NCBI RefSeq assembly: GCF_036345255.1
Contig: NZ_CP107783.1
Coordinates: 3,038,001 to 3,102,000, forward strand
Length of the DNA: 64,000 nt
Source: Streptomyces sp. NBC_00569
GTDB lineage: Bacteria > Actinomycetota > Actinomycetes > Streptomycetales > Streptomycetaceae
Direction: 5' to 3'
Part shown: positions 44,368 through 53,860 of the stretch, in pieces
Layout: every line of letters begins with the position of its first letter
How positions within the stretch are numbered: position 1 is the first letter of the stretch
Made by a program: the position numbers and the translations under genes
The notes under the pieces: model-generated
Databases searched by the model: none
Seen by the model: the letters and a program-made list of their open reading frames with translations, nothing else
What the model was told of the DNA's origin: nothing

Positions 44368-44718
44368 ATGACCATGCTGCTGATCGTCGACGGTGCCAAT
44401 GTCGTCGGTTCGGTTCCCGACGGGTGGTGGCGCGACCGGCGGGGCGCGGCCGAACGGCTGCGGGACAGTCTGGTGGCCCACGCCGAGCGCGAGGACGTCG
44501 ACATCGTGCTCGTCGTCGAGGGCGCGGCGCGCGGGGTGGGGTCGGTGCCGGGCGTACGGGTCGAATCGGCGGCGGGAAGCGGCGACGACCGCGTCGTGGA
44601 ACTGGTCGCCGCCGCCGGAGGGCCGTGCACCGTGGTGACCGCCGACCGTGAACTGCGTCGCCGCGTGGGCGAGTTGGGTGCCACCTGCGTGGGACCCCGG
44701 ACGGTGCGGCCCGCGTGA
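44368..44718 (+). CDS. NYN/PIN-like small nuclease
   Basis: 116 residues. The opening LLIVDGANVVGSVPDGWWRD carries the first acidic residue of NYN (YacP-type) domains. DVDIVLVVEG, GSGDDRVVELV and VTADRELRRRVGELG supply the remaining acidic positions. This pattern suits a single-domain PIN/NYN RNase. Some databases label similar Streptomyces proteins as NTP pyrophosphohydrolases, which the sequence does not support. It stands alone between the fadB terminator and the converging glycosyltransferase gene. Confidence 0.75.
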   Translation: MTMLLIVDGANVVGSVPDGWWRDRRGAAERLRDSLVAHAEREDVDIVLVVEGAARGVGSVPGVRVESAAGSGDDRVVELVAAAGGPCTVVTADRELRRRVGELGATCVGPRTVRPA

Positions 44719-44740
44719 GACACGCGCGCCGCGACACGTC

Positions 44741-47488
44741 CTAGCCGTCCGACGCCGCGAGCTCCGCGATCGCGGCCGTCGCGCGAACGCAGTTGTCGCG
44801 GTCCTCGAAGGCGAAGAACGCCCGCGCCCTGCGGTCGTACTCCGGCTCGCGCGCGCACCCGTTGCCGAGGTAGCGGATCACTTCGGTCACGACCTCGTCG
44901 ACATTGCCGCACACCGGCCCGAACCCGTCGTGCTCCGCCTCGAAGTAGCCCTTCCTGGCGTGCTTCGCCCAGTACTCGTCCGGGTCGAACCGGGCGTAGA
45001 CGAGCGGCGTGCCGAGGTAGGCCATGTCGAAGTGGACCGAGGACCAGTCCGTGATGAACAGGTCGCACTGGCGCAGGGCTGTCTGGACGCTGACCTTCGT
45101 CTGGTCCAGGCGCTGCACCCGGGGGTGGTCCGGGACGACTCCGTCGATCATGTTCCGCATCTCGTAGTGCGGCAGGAAGTCGAGCGTGTAGTCGTAGTAC
45201 TCCAGCGCCTCCATCAGCTTCGGGTCGCGCAGCAGCCGTACCACGAAGTCCCGGTAGGCCGACTCGCGGAAGATCTCGTTGACGGCGTCCTGGTCGGCGC
45301 CCTCCTGCTGGAGGTAGGAGGGGATCGTCAGGTACTTGCGCCAGGTGGGCATGAGGAGGATGCGGCGGCCGCCGCGGTCCGGCTGGAGCGCGTCGAAGCG
45401 CGGGAAGCCGAGCGCCTTCGCCTGCTCGCCGTAGTGCATGTGCTCGGAGAAGTACTGGGCTTCCCGGTCACTGGTGGCGAACACCAGGTCCACGCCGGTC
45501 CTGTTGCGGTGCAGGGCCTTGCTGCCGTCCTCGTCGGTGACTCCGTGCTGGAGGAAGACCCGCTTGGCGCCCACGCGCCAGTTGAGGTGCTTGAGGTACT
45601 GCCCGCGGTCCCAGCCGTCGGGGAGCATGTACGAGTCGATGTCATAGGCGTTGATCAGCAGCGACGCGTGCAGCATCAGCAGCTTGTGCTTCCACGAGCT
45701 GTGGGCCACCACGTTCCCCAGGCGCTTCAGCTTGGCCCGGTCCGCGCTCGCCTTGTCGATGACGTAGTACGCCTTGCGGCGGCGCTCGTGCGTACGCAGG
45801 TACCTGAACAGGTGCAGGCTGTTGTCCTGTGCGGTGTCCCTGCGCTCGGCGATCAGCCAGATCTCCTTGCGGCGGAAGAACCTGAGCGTGGCGCGCCGGA
45901 TGGCGCGGGCCCGCCAGAAGGGCGCCTTGCGCTTCTTCTGGTCCTCGTCCATGCCCTGGAGGAACTCCTCCCAGTCCTTGTCGGCTCCCCTTCCCTTGCC
46001 CTGGACCTCCCGGACGAGCAGAACGGCGTTGTCCTTGCCCTTCGACATCGGCAGGACCCAGCGGCCCCCGACGTTCATGCCGCGGGCGCTGCGCAGCATC
46101 GCGGTGGTGGTCATGCACGGGCGGGAGACGTCACGACCGGAGGTGCAGAACACCAGCTTCAGCGGGAACTCGCCGTCCTTGATGGCCCCTACGGGGACCA
46201 CCGCCTCGAATCCGCCCCATTCGAGATCGTCACGGGTCGCCTTCAGGTCGCTGCGCCACACCTGCCGCGCGGTCACCATCTGGCCGCTCGTCTCCGGCCA
46301 CAGCTGCATGGGGTTGCGCATGGGCCGGTTCATCGGCAGTCCGTTGAGCACGAAGCGGCCGGCCACGACGATCCCGTCGGACTCGGGGTCCTCCTGGATG
46401 CGTTCCACGTGCACGCTGGTGGAGGAGACCTTGGTCAGCGGGAGCAGCGCGCTCGGCACCGAGAGGTCGAGGTAGAGGTCACCGGCCCGCCCGTACACAC
46501 CGGTGATCGCCTGCTCCCGGCGGGCGAAGAGCTCGAACCAGTTCATGTACATCGCGAGGAACGGGACCCGGTGGCGGGTGTCGTGGGTGGACGTCATGAC
46601 CGCGTCGGGCGTCAGCTGGGTGTAGACGGCGCGGGCCCGCGTGAAGAGCTGGAACAGCTCCTGCTCCTCCATGACCTGCGGCGCGCGCAGGGCGAAGCCC
46701 TGGTAGCTGCGCACCAGGAACCGGTTGAGGACCTCCTGCCGGTGGCCGGAGAGGCGGTGGCGGAGCGTCATCAGGTACTCCTCCAGCAGGAGGTGGTCCC
46801 AGTAGTTCGCCTTGCGCTCCCACAGCTTGTCCATCGTGGAGTCCTCGGCGGCGCGCTTGCGGTACTGGTAGACCGTGCTGGGCACCATCGCGATGCGGTC
46901 CGCGAGCAGCATGGCGGGAACCGAGAAGAACGCGTCCTCGAAGTGCACGCCTTCGCGGAACCGGATGTTGTTCGCGCGGATGAACTCGACGTCGAAGAGT
47001 TTGTGGCAGGCGCTTCCGCCGTGAATCATCTCCGGAATGTTCTCGATACCGGGATGCACCTGGACATTCGCCCCGAAGTAGCGGAGCCAGGGCCAGTTGG
47101 TCGCCTCCGGGAACGTCTCCATACGTCCGATGGTGAGCGGCACGCGCTCCTTCACCGCGGTCCGCCACATGACTTCGAGGGCGTCCTCGGGCAGTACGTC
47201 GTCGGAGTCGCAGAACGTGATGTAACGGGAACTGACCAGGTCCATTCCCGCGTTACGGGCGCCGCCGGCCTTCCCCGTGGGGTGGACGAACGCCCATACG
47301 TTCTGGTGCTGGGCGGCGAATCCCGCGGCGATGGCAGGCGAGCTGTCGCTGCTGCCGTTGTCGACGAGAATCACCTGGCAGCGGTCGAATATCGTCTGGC
47401 GCGCCAGCGAGTCCAGGCACTCCTGGAGATATCTCTCCACGTTGAAGACGGGGACGACGACGGCGACGTCGTAGACGGGATCGAACAC
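44741..47488 (-). CDS. GT2 glycosyltransferase fused to TagF-like polyol-phosphate polymerase (1)
   Basis: 915 residues. Residues 1-330 are a GT2 domain: VAVVVPVFNVERYLQECLDS, VILVDNGSSDSSPAIA and the DxD-like ITFCDSDDVLPEDALE near 90-105. Residues about 340-520 are a beta-rich middle domain with FPLKLVFCTSGRDVSRP. Residues about 560-915 are the CDP-glycerol glycerophosphotransferase (TagF) fold: YVIDKASADRAKLKRLGN, KRVFLQHGVTDEDGSK, ILLMPTWRKYL, FITDWSSVHFDMAYLGTPLV. The enzyme can add sugar and polyol-phosphate in turn to a wall teichoic-acid-like chain. Two paralogues lie directly upstream. Confidence 0.9.
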   Translation of the reverse strand: MFDPVYDVAVVVPVFNVERYLQECLDSLARQTIFDRCQVILVDNGSSDSSPAIAAGFAAQHQNVWAFVHPTGKAGGARNAGMDLVSSRYITFCDSDDVLPEDALEVMWRTAVKERVPLTIGRMETFPEATNWPWLRYFGANVQVHPGIENIPEMIHGGSACHKLFDVEFIRANNIRFREGVHFEDAFFSVPAMLLADRIAMVPSTVYQYRKRAAEDSTMDKLWERKANYWDHLLLEEYLMTLRHRLSGHRQEVLNRFLVRSYQGFALRAPQVMEEQELFQLFTRARAVYTQLTPDAVMTSTHDTRHRVPFLAMYMNWFELFARREQAITGVYGRAGDLYLDLSVPSALLPLTKVSSTSVHVERIQEDPESDGIVVAGRFVLNGLPMNRPMRNPMQLWPETSGQMVTARQVWRSDLKATRDDLEWGGFEAVVPVGAIKDGEFPLKLVFCTSGRDVSRPCMTTTAMLRSARGMNVGGRWVLPMSKGKDNAVLLVREVQGKGRGADKDWEEFLQGMDEDQKKRKAPFWRARAIRRATLRFFRRKEIWLIAERRDTAQDNSLHLFRYLRTHERRRKAYYVIDKASADRAKLKRLGNVVAHSSWKHKLLMLHASLLINAYDIDSYMLPDGWDRGQYLKHLNWRVGAKRVFLQHGVTDEDGSKALHRNRTGVDLVFATSDREAQYFSEHMHYGEQAKALGFPRFDALQPDRGGRRILLMPTWRKYLTIPSYLQQEGADQDAVNEIFRESAYRDFVVRLLRDPKLMEALEYYDYTLDFLPHYEMRNMIDGVVPDHPRVQRLDQTKVSVQTALRQCDLFITDWSSVHFDMAYLGTPLVYARFDPDEYWAKHARKGYFEAEHDGFGPVCGNVDEVVTEVIRYLGNGCAREPEYDRRARAFFAFEDRDNCVRATAAIAELAASDG

Positions 47489-47538
47489 TTATGACTCCTG
47501 TTTTCTGCCGAATACCCCATCTCTGGAGCGGATGTTGA

Positions 47539-49014
47539 TCAGGCTTGCGTGGACTCGATGACGAGGCGGGCGTCCGAGCCCTCGGCGGCGATGCGCGTCA
47601 GGCCGTGGAAACCGGCCACCGGGGGCTGCTGGACAACGCCCGGGGACACACCGCACGGCCGCGAGACGTTCCTGCCCCGGGTGCACAGCACCAGCCGTAC
47701 GGGGAAGGTGCCGGCCGGGAACTCCCGGGGGTCGAGGGTGACGCTGAAGGCGGCTCCCCCCTGACCGGCCTGGTCGTGGACCTGCCCGTGGTTCACCGCC
47801 GGAAGGGTCTTGCCGCTCCGCTCGAACCAGACCTGCAGTTCGATCTTCTCCAGCAGTTCGTCGGGAATCCCGTTCACCGAGAACCGCCCGTGGACGACCG
47901 CGCTCCCGCCGTCGCCGGCGGAGATTCCCTCGATGCGGGCCGGAACCGAGGTGACCTTCGTGAGCGGCAGCGCCCAGGACGTGCCCGGGTAGTCGACGTA
48001 GAGGTCCGCCTCACGACCGAAGATCGGGCCGAGGACGGCGGCCGGGCGGTAGAAGAGGTCGAAGTCCCCGAAGTGCAGCGCGAGATAGGGAAGCCGGTGC
48101 CGGGTGTCGTTCGTGCTGCGGGCGATGGACTCGGAGGTGATGCCCCAGTACAGCGCGCGGCACCGCTCGAAGAGCTGCCGGCACTCGGATTCGCTGAGGA
48201 CCCGCGGGGCCCGCAGCAGGAAGCCCTGCATGCTGCGGATGAGGAACCTCTCCAGCGTCTCCTGCTGGTACGGCGTCAGCTGCTCGCGCATCGCCGCGAG
48301 GTACTCCAGCATCACCAGCTGGTCGGCGTAGTTCTGCGGGAGGTCCCAGAGGGTGTCCATGACGGACGTGCCGTCGCCGCGCCTGCGGTACTCGTAGACG
48401 GGGGAGTCGACCAGCGAGATGCGCTCGGCCAGGAGCAGAGCGGGGATCGACACGTAGGCGTCCTCGAAGGCCGTGGCGGTGCCGAACCGGATGCCCTGGG
48501 AGCGCAGCAGGTCGAGGTCGAAGATCTTGTTCCAGCAGGACGCCGAGTGGATCAGGTCGGGGATGTCGACGACGCTGTCCACCGTCTTGACGTTCTTGCC
48601 GAAGTACTTGTGCCACGGCGCCTTGACGGGCTTCGGGACCTGCTTCTCGCGGCCCACGACGACAGTGGCCCGGGTCTTGACGATGGTGTTCCGCAGAACT
48701 TCCAGGGACCGCTCGGGAACGATGTCGTCGGCGTCCCAGAAGACGATGTACGGCGTCGCGGCCATGTCCATACCCGTGTTCCGCGCGTCGCCGGCTCTTC
48801 CGTGCGGCTGCGCGACCAGGTCGACGTTGGGATACAGAGCGGCGAACTCACTCGCGATACCCACCGAGTGATCGGTGCTGCCGTTGTCGACGAGTATCAC
48901 GTGTGCACGCGAGAAGGCCGTCTGTGCCGCCACCGAGGCCAGGAATTCGGAGAAGAAATTCTGGACATCGCGGAACGGCACGACGACGGTCACGTCACGG
49001 CCGGCTTGAGACAT
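47539..49014 (-). CDS. GT2 glycosyltransferase (paralogue without TagF domain)
   Basis: 491 residues from the ATG at 49014 preceded by AGGAGG. The GT2 domain has DVTVVVPFRDVQNFFSEFLA, VILVDNGSTDHSVGIA, and IVFWDADDIVPERSLEVL. The C-terminal 150 residues match the middle beta-rich domain of the two flanking fusion proteins (FPVRLVLCTRGRNVSRPCG), and the protein ends where their TagF half begins. It is therefore a same-family enzyme reduced to the sugar transferase, or the form before fusion. It may add the first or last sugar of the polymer. Confidence 0.88.
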   Translation of the reverse strand: MSQAGRDVTVVVPFRDVQNFFSEFLASVAAQTAFSRAHVILVDNGSTDHSVGIASEFAALYPNVDLVAQPHGRAGDARNTGMDMAATPYIVFWDADDIVPERSLEVLRNTIVKTRATVVVGREKQVPKPVKAPWHKYFGKNVKTVDSVVDIPDLIHSASCWNKIFDLDLLRSQGIRFGTATAFEDAYVSIPALLLAERISLVDSPVYEYRRRGDGTSVMDTLWDLPQNYADQLVMLEYLAAMREQLTPYQQETLERFLIRSMQGFLLRAPRVLSESECRQLFERCRALYWGITSESIARSTNDTRHRLPYLALHFGDFDLFYRPAAVLGPIFGREADLYVDYPGTSWALPLTKVTSVPARIEGISAGDGGSAVVHGRFSVNGIPDELLEKIELQVWFERSGKTLPAVNHGQVHDQAGQGGAAFSVTLDPREFPAGTFPVRLVLCTRGRNVSRPCGVSPGVVQQPPVAGFHGLTRIAAEGSDARLVIESTQA

Positions 49015-49035
49015 ACTTCCTCCTGACACGCCACA

Positions 49036-51777
49036 TCAATGATTCAGCCCCCGAACGAGACGGTCGATCGCTTCCGACGCCCTCACGTTGTTCTGCTGGT
49101 CTTGGTGCTCGAAGAACTTCTCGACCCTGCGCAGGTATTCAGGTTCTCTTTCGCAGCCGCGCTGCACGTAGCGCACCACTTCGCCCACCACGTCCTCGAC
49201 GGATTCCCCGACCGGTCCGAAGCCGTCACGGTGGGCGTCGAAATACCCTTTTCGGTAATGCCCGTCCCAGTACTCCTCGGCGTCGAACTGCGCGTAGACA
49301 AGGGGAGTTCCGAGGTAGGCGACGTCGAAGGCGGTGGAAGACCAGTCGGTGATGAAGAGATCGCATCGGCGCATCGCGTCCTGCACGCTGATCTCGTTCT
49401 GGTCGATGATGCGGACCCGCTCGTGGCCCGGCGCCATCTCGCCCACCACCGCGCGCATTTCGTAGTGCGGCAGGAAGTCCAGGGTGTAGCCGTACCGTTC
49501 CAGCGCGGCCAGGAGGTTCGGGTCGTTCAGGAAACGGACCATGAAGTCCCGGTAGCTGGAGGCGAGGAAACGGTCCTGCATGGCTCGCTTCGCCTCGCCG
49601 CCACCGCCGTCACGGCTGTACGAGGGGACGGTCAGGTAGGCGCGCCACGTCGGCATGAACAGGATGCGGCGCCCGCCGCGGTCGGGTACCAGCGCGTCGA
49701 AGCGCGGGAAGCCGGTGACCGCCACCTGCCCCTCGTAGCCGAGTTCGGCCGACAGGAACTCCCCCTCGTGCCGGCTCACCGCGAGAATGAGATCGACGCC
49801 CGTGCGGTTGCGGTGCAGGCCCTTGCTGACGTCCTTGTCCGTCACGCCGTGCTGGAGGAACACCCGGCGGGCGCCCACCCGCCAGTTCAGGTGCTTGAGA
49901 TAGCGGGTCCGGTCCCAGCCGTCGGGGAGCATGTAGGTGTCGATGTCGTACGCGTTGATCAGTGCGGACGCGTGCAGCATCAGCAGCTTGTGCTTCCAGG
50001 AACTGTGCGCGACGACATGCCCGAGGCCCGCCAGGTGCGCACGGTCGGGACTGCCGGCCCGGATGACGTAGTACGCCCCGCGGCGCTTCCCGGCGGTGCG
50101 CTCGTGGCGGAAGAGGTGCCAGCCGTTGTCCTGCGCGGTGTCTCCGCGCTCGCCGAACAGCCGGATCTCCCTGCCGAGGAACAGTGGCTTCGTGAGCAGG
50201 CGGGCGAGCCGCTGCTTCCAGAACGGCCGTCTGCGCAGCACGTGCTTGGCGTCCTTGGCGAGCAGGCCGCCACGGATGCGCTGGGCGAGCCCGCGCGAGG
50301 AGCCGAAGACCATGAGGATCGCCCGGTTGCTCCCCCGCCAGTGCGGCACCACCCTCGTCCTCCGGTGCCGTACGACGCGCGCCCCGCGCAGGTAGCCCGC
50401 TGCGACCAGGCACGGGGTGACCGTCTGGCCACCCTCGGCGTCGAGGACGAATTCGAGATCGTGCACGCCCGGCCGCAGGGCGTCGAGGGGCAGGTCGGCG
50501 GTGAAGCCGCCCCACTCCGTGTCGGGCCGCAGGTTCTTCATGTCGCGCCGGCGGACCTGCGTGGCGGGCGCGCTGAGGCGGCTCCCCCGCACGCGCAGGC
50601 CGAGCCGGCCGTGCAGCGGCCGGACCAGCGGCATCCCGCAGACCTCGAACCGGCCGGAGACGCGCAGCATCCTGGTGCCGGGCAGGCGGCGGACGTGCTC
50701 CACATGGGCAGTGAAGGGCGTGGCTTCGACCAGCGACGACAGCCCGTCCGGCACCTTGTCGGCGAAGTGGGGCCGGCCGTCGCGCACCGAGAGCCGGTGC
50801 AGCCTGGCCGCCCGGTCGGCGAAGAGGCCGAAGTCCCCGGTGATGAAGGCGTGGTAGGCCACCCGGTGGCGACCGTCGGCCGTGGCCGCGACGACCACGT
50901 CGGGGGAGACGTTCCAGTAGACGGCGCGGCACCGCCCGTAGATCTCCTCCAGCTCCGCCCCCTGGAAGAGGTCGGGCGCCCGCAGCGCGAAGCCCTGGTA
51001 ACTCCGTACGAGGAAGAGGTCGAGCACGGCCCGGGACGGTGCGGGGACGGACGCTCCCAGTCCGTGCAGGTACTCCACCAGTTGGAGGTGGTCCCAGTAG
51101 TTCTGCCGCCGGGTCCAGATGGCGTCCATGGTCGAGTTCCCGGCGGCGCGCTTGCGGTACTTGTAGACGCACGCGTCGACCAGGGCGAGTCGGGTGGCGA
51201 GAACGAGGGCGGTGACGCCGACGTAGGCGTCCTCGAAGTGGACGCCCTCCGCGAAGCGGATGCGGTGAGCACGCAGATAGGACAGGTCGAAGAGCTTGTT
51301 GCAGGCGCTCGCGCTGTGCACCAGCTCGGGCGCCTCGGCAACGCTCGCGAACGTCCGGTCGCCCTTTCCGAAGTGGTCCTTCCAGGCCCAGCGGGTCGGC
51401 TTGGGGAACGTCTCCATCGCGCCCACGACGACCTGAGCGCCGGTGGTGAGCGACGCGTCCAGCATGCGTTCGAGAGCGGTGGGCGGCAGCACGTCGTCGG
51501 AGTCGCAGAACGTGATGCGCGCACCGGTCGCGCGGTCCATCCCGAGGTTGCGCGCCGCTCCGGCGCCGCCCCCGTGGCGCACGAGCACCGTGGCGTTGGC
51601 ATGCCGAAGGGCGAAGTCCGCGCAGAGCCGGTACGAACCGTCGCTGCTGCCGTTGTCGACGAGGATGACCTCGCAGCGCTCGAAGACGGTCTGCGCCTCG
51701 ATGGAGTCCAGGCACTCCTGGAGGTACTGCTCCACGTTGTAGACCGGCACGACCAGCGTGACGTCATAGGAATTCAT
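49036..51777 (-). CDS. GT2 glycosyltransferase fused to TagF-like polyol-phosphate polymerase (2)
   Basis: 913 residues, same architecture as the product of 44741-47488. GT2: DVTLVVPVYNVEQYLQECLD, VILVDNGSSDGSYRLC, ITFCDSDDVLPPTALERML. The middle domain includes DTEWGGFTADLPLDALRPG. TagF part: YVIRAGSPDRAHLAGLGH, RRVFLQHGVTDKDVSKGLHR, ILFMPTWRAYLTVPSYS and FITDWSSTAFDVAYLGTPLV. Sequence identity with the other fusion is high in the TagF half and lower in the middle domain, suggesting different sugars with a similar backbone linkage. It sits 21 bases from the GT2 gene, in one operon with the stealth gene. Confidence 0.9.
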   Translation of the reverse strand: MNSYDVTLVVPVYNVEQYLQECLDSIEAQTVFERCEVILVDNGSSDGSYRLCADFALRHANATVLVRHGGGAGAARNLGMDRATGARITFCDSDDVLPPTALERMLDASLTTGAQVVVGAMETFPKPTRWAWKDHFGKGDRTFASVAEAPELVHSASACNKLFDLSYLRAHRIRFAEGVHFEDAYVGVTALVLATRLALVDACVYKYRKRAAGNSTMDAIWTRRQNYWDHLQLVEYLHGLGASVPAPSRAVLDLFLVRSYQGFALRAPDLFQGAELEEIYGRCRAVYWNVSPDVVVAATADGRHRVAYHAFITGDFGLFADRAARLHRLSVRDGRPHFADKVPDGLSSLVEATPFTAHVEHVRRLPGTRMLRVSGRFEVCGMPLVRPLHGRLGLRVRGSRLSAPATQVRRRDMKNLRPDTEWGGFTADLPLDALRPGVHDLEFVLDAEGGQTVTPCLVAAGYLRGARVVRHRRTRVVPHWRGSNRAILMVFGSSRGLAQRIRGGLLAKDAKHVLRRRPFWKQRLARLLTKPLFLGREIRLFGERGDTAQDNGWHLFRHERTAGKRRGAYYVIRAGSPDRAHLAGLGHVVAHSSWKHKLLMLHASALINAYDIDTYMLPDGWDRTRYLKHLNWRVGARRVFLQHGVTDKDVSKGLHRNRTGVDLILAVSRHEGEFLSAELGYEGQVAVTGFPRFDALVPDRGGRRILFMPTWRAYLTVPSYSRDGGGGEAKRAMQDRFLASSYRDFMVRFLNDPNLLAALERYGYTLDFLPHYEMRAVVGEMAPGHERVRIIDQNEISVQDAMRRCDLFITDWSSTAFDVAYLGTPLVYAQFDAEEYWDGHYRKGYFDAHRDGFGPVGESVEDVVGEVVRYVQRGCEREPEYLRRVEKFFEHQDQQNNVRASEAIDRLVRGLNH

Positions 51778-51823
51778 GCTCGGCAGGACCCATTCGCGGA
51801 CGGTGCGACGGGGGACGGAGATC

Positions 51824-53716
51824 TCATCGGTCGGCGGCCTTCACGAGTTCGTCGAGATCCGCGCTCTGTTCGAGAATGTTGACGTGTTCCGGGACTTCGT
51901 AAGGGCTCGGCACCGGGAAGTACGCGTCGAGGAAACTCGCCAGCATTTCCTTCTGCCGCTCGGGATCGGCGGATTCGACCGTGTCGTTGAGGCAGAAGGT
52001 GTCCATGTTCCGATGGGCGAGGAGCGTGTTCAGTCGCCGCTCGGCGAGGTCGGCCGAGAGGTCGATGTACCGGTACTGGATGTCGCCCACGGTCGCCCGC
52101 GCGGAGTGGTAGGCGAAGTAGTGGTGCAGCGACGAGGCGATCGGGACGTCACCGGGGGAGCGGAAGCGCGAGTGCTGGGTCGCGGCGTGCTCCTGCGTGA
52201 AGGTCTCCTCGATCTCCTGGAGCACACTCCCGCGCAGCGCGTGCGGTGTGTGCTTCATCTTCTGGGAAATGGCGGTGCCGAATTTCTGGGCGATGAGCCA
52301 GCGGCTGTTCTTCCCGGCGGCGTTGACGGGAAGATCGGTCGAGGCGATTCCGCCGCCGGGTATCAGTGCGGGCGACGTGAAGAACTTGGTGATGCCGTTC
52401 GGGTGGAAGAAGTGCGCGGGCGTCACCGGCCGCCCGAAGAACACGTCGTCGTTCAGGTAGAGGAAGCACTCCGAGAGCCCGGGGATGTGGTGCAGCTGGC
52501 TCTCGATGGCATGGGAGTTGAACGTGGGCAGGGCGGCGGGGTTGGAGAAGATCTCCCGGTGGTCCACCACCCGGAGGTTCGGGTGCCGGGCGTTGAGCCA
52601 GGACGGGACCTGCCCCGCCGTCACGAGGTGGATGTTGCGCACCCAGGGCGCGTTCTGATGGAGCGACCGCAGCGAATAGCGCAACTCGTCACGGCTGGTG
52701 TACCGCGCGTCGTTGGCCGCCTGCTCGTGCAGCTCGTCCCCGGAGAACCCCTGGCGCATCCGGTCGCGCTGCGCCCGCCAGACGGGGTCCGAGTCGTCGA
52801 CCCAGGTGTAGACGACGTCGATGGGGAACTGGTGGTCCTCGGGGAGCTGGACGGAGAACTCGGGCAGCGTGCGGGCATCGCCCGTGTGGTACGCGGGAGG
52901 TATGGGGCTGAAGAGTCGCTGGGGAGCCGACTTGCGGGGGGCGTCCACCGGGACGGCGTCGATGACCCGGTTGGCGCGGGGGGCCCTCAGCTCCCCCTCA
53001 CGCTCGGCCCACACTTCGAGGTCACAGCCGGCGGCCGCGCCGAAGACGAGCTGCTGCGTCGGGTCGCACACGTACCAAGCGACCCGCAGCACCTTGTTCT
53101 TGCGCAGCGCGCGCCATGACCGCTCGTCGTCGCCGGGCTCCATCCGCGCCTCGTCGCCGCCGGCCGGACCGACGTAGCCGGGTGCCTGCTCGAAGGCCAG
53201 CTGGAGCACTTCCTCGGCGGCCGGGCGGGATGTGGCGGGGATGGCCACGGCGGGCAGCCCGTTGGCCGTACCCCGCACGCAGAAGTAGTCGATGCCGGCC
53301 GCGTCCAGGACCGAGACGACGATGTTCAGGTTGCGGGCCCGAGCCGCCCAGTCCGTGGCACCGGCGACGGTCAGCGCACGCATGTGGCGGCGCCCGACAC
53401 GGACGACGCGCTGACTGTAGGCGGCGCTGTGGCGGGGAGCCCTGCGCTTGCCCCCCATGGCCCAGACGACTGTCGCGGAGCGGACGGTGTCGGCCACATT
53501 GAGCGAGGACTTCACGGCCTTGCGGACCGGGGTCGGTACACCGCGGACGATGCGCTGCCGGGCGCCGACCGGGACCGCGGACCGGTATGCCGAAACCAGC
53601 GCACCGGATTCAGGGTTGTCCGACCCACCCACGAGGCAACCACCGTCCCCACTTTGCAGCCCCGTCCCCCGGGCTCGTGGCACTTGCGCCACCGCGACGA
53701 CCCGCTTACCGGGCAT
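51824..53716 (-). CDS. Stealth-family sugar-phosphate transferase
   Basis: 630 residues. The four stealth conserved regions are visible: CR1 FPIDVVYTWVDDSDPVWRAQ near 297-316, CR2 RYTSRDELRYSLRSLHQNAP with VRNIHLVTAGQVPSWL and VVDHREIF, CR3 around SRWLIAQKFG and HTPHALRGSVLQEIEETF, and CR4 near the C-terminus. The N-terminal 250 residues are specific to this protein (IDYFCVRGTANGLPAVAIPA). Stealth proteins transfer hexose-1-phosphate to make phosphodiester-linked capsule or wall polymers. As the first gene of the minus-strand glycosyltransferase run, it fits a phosphate-containing wall polymer. The ATG at 53716 has only a weak ribosome site. Confidence 0.9.
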   Translation of the reverse strand: MPGKRVVAVAQVPRARGTGLQSGDGGCLVGGSDNPESGALVSAYRSAVPVGARQRIVRGVPTPVRKAVKSSLNVADTVRSATVVWAMGGKRRAPRHSAAYSQRVVRVGRRHMRALTVAGATDWAARARNLNIVVSVLDAAGIDYFCVRGTANGLPAVAIPATSRPAAEEVLQLAFEQAPGYVGPAGGDEARMEPGDDERSWRALRKNKVLRVAWYVCDPTQQLVFGAAAGCDLEVWAEREGELRAPRANRVIDAVPVDAPRKSAPQRLFSPIPPAYHTGDARTLPEFSVQLPEDHQFPIDVVYTWVDDSDPVWRAQRDRMRQGFSGDELHEQAANDARYTSRDELRYSLRSLHQNAPWVRNIHLVTAGQVPSWLNARHPNLRVVDHREIFSNPAALPTFNSHAIESQLHHIPGLSECFLYLNDDVFFGRPVTPAHFFHPNGITKFFTSPALIPGGGIASTDLPVNAAGKNSRWLIAQKFGTAISQKMKHTPHALRGSVLQEIEETFTQEHAATQHSRFRSPGDVPIASSLHHYFAYHSARATVGDIQYRYIDLSADLAERRLNTLLAHRNMDTFCLNDTVESADPERQKEMLASFLDAYFPVPSPYEVPEHVNILEQSADLDELVKAADR

Positions 53717-53860
53717 TCACCGGACTCTCACACGACCTTTACCTAAAGTACAGGTCAAGGCTTCAACTAAGCGTCACCTAGCGAGTGAGGATCATCACTT
53801 TGGGGCGGTACAACCTTTTTCAGGCCTAGCCATGCAGTGGAATTTGGTGTAGAGGAAGGC
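53717..53860 (-). promoter_or_regulatory. AT-rich promoter region of the stealth/glycosyltransferase operon
   Basis: 144 non-coding bases, richer in A/T than the surroundings. On the minus strand a TTGAAG and a TTGACC occur 25-40 bases before TTTAGGTAAAGG. A promoter here is likely, though the exact hexamers are uncertain. Confidence 0.45.
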
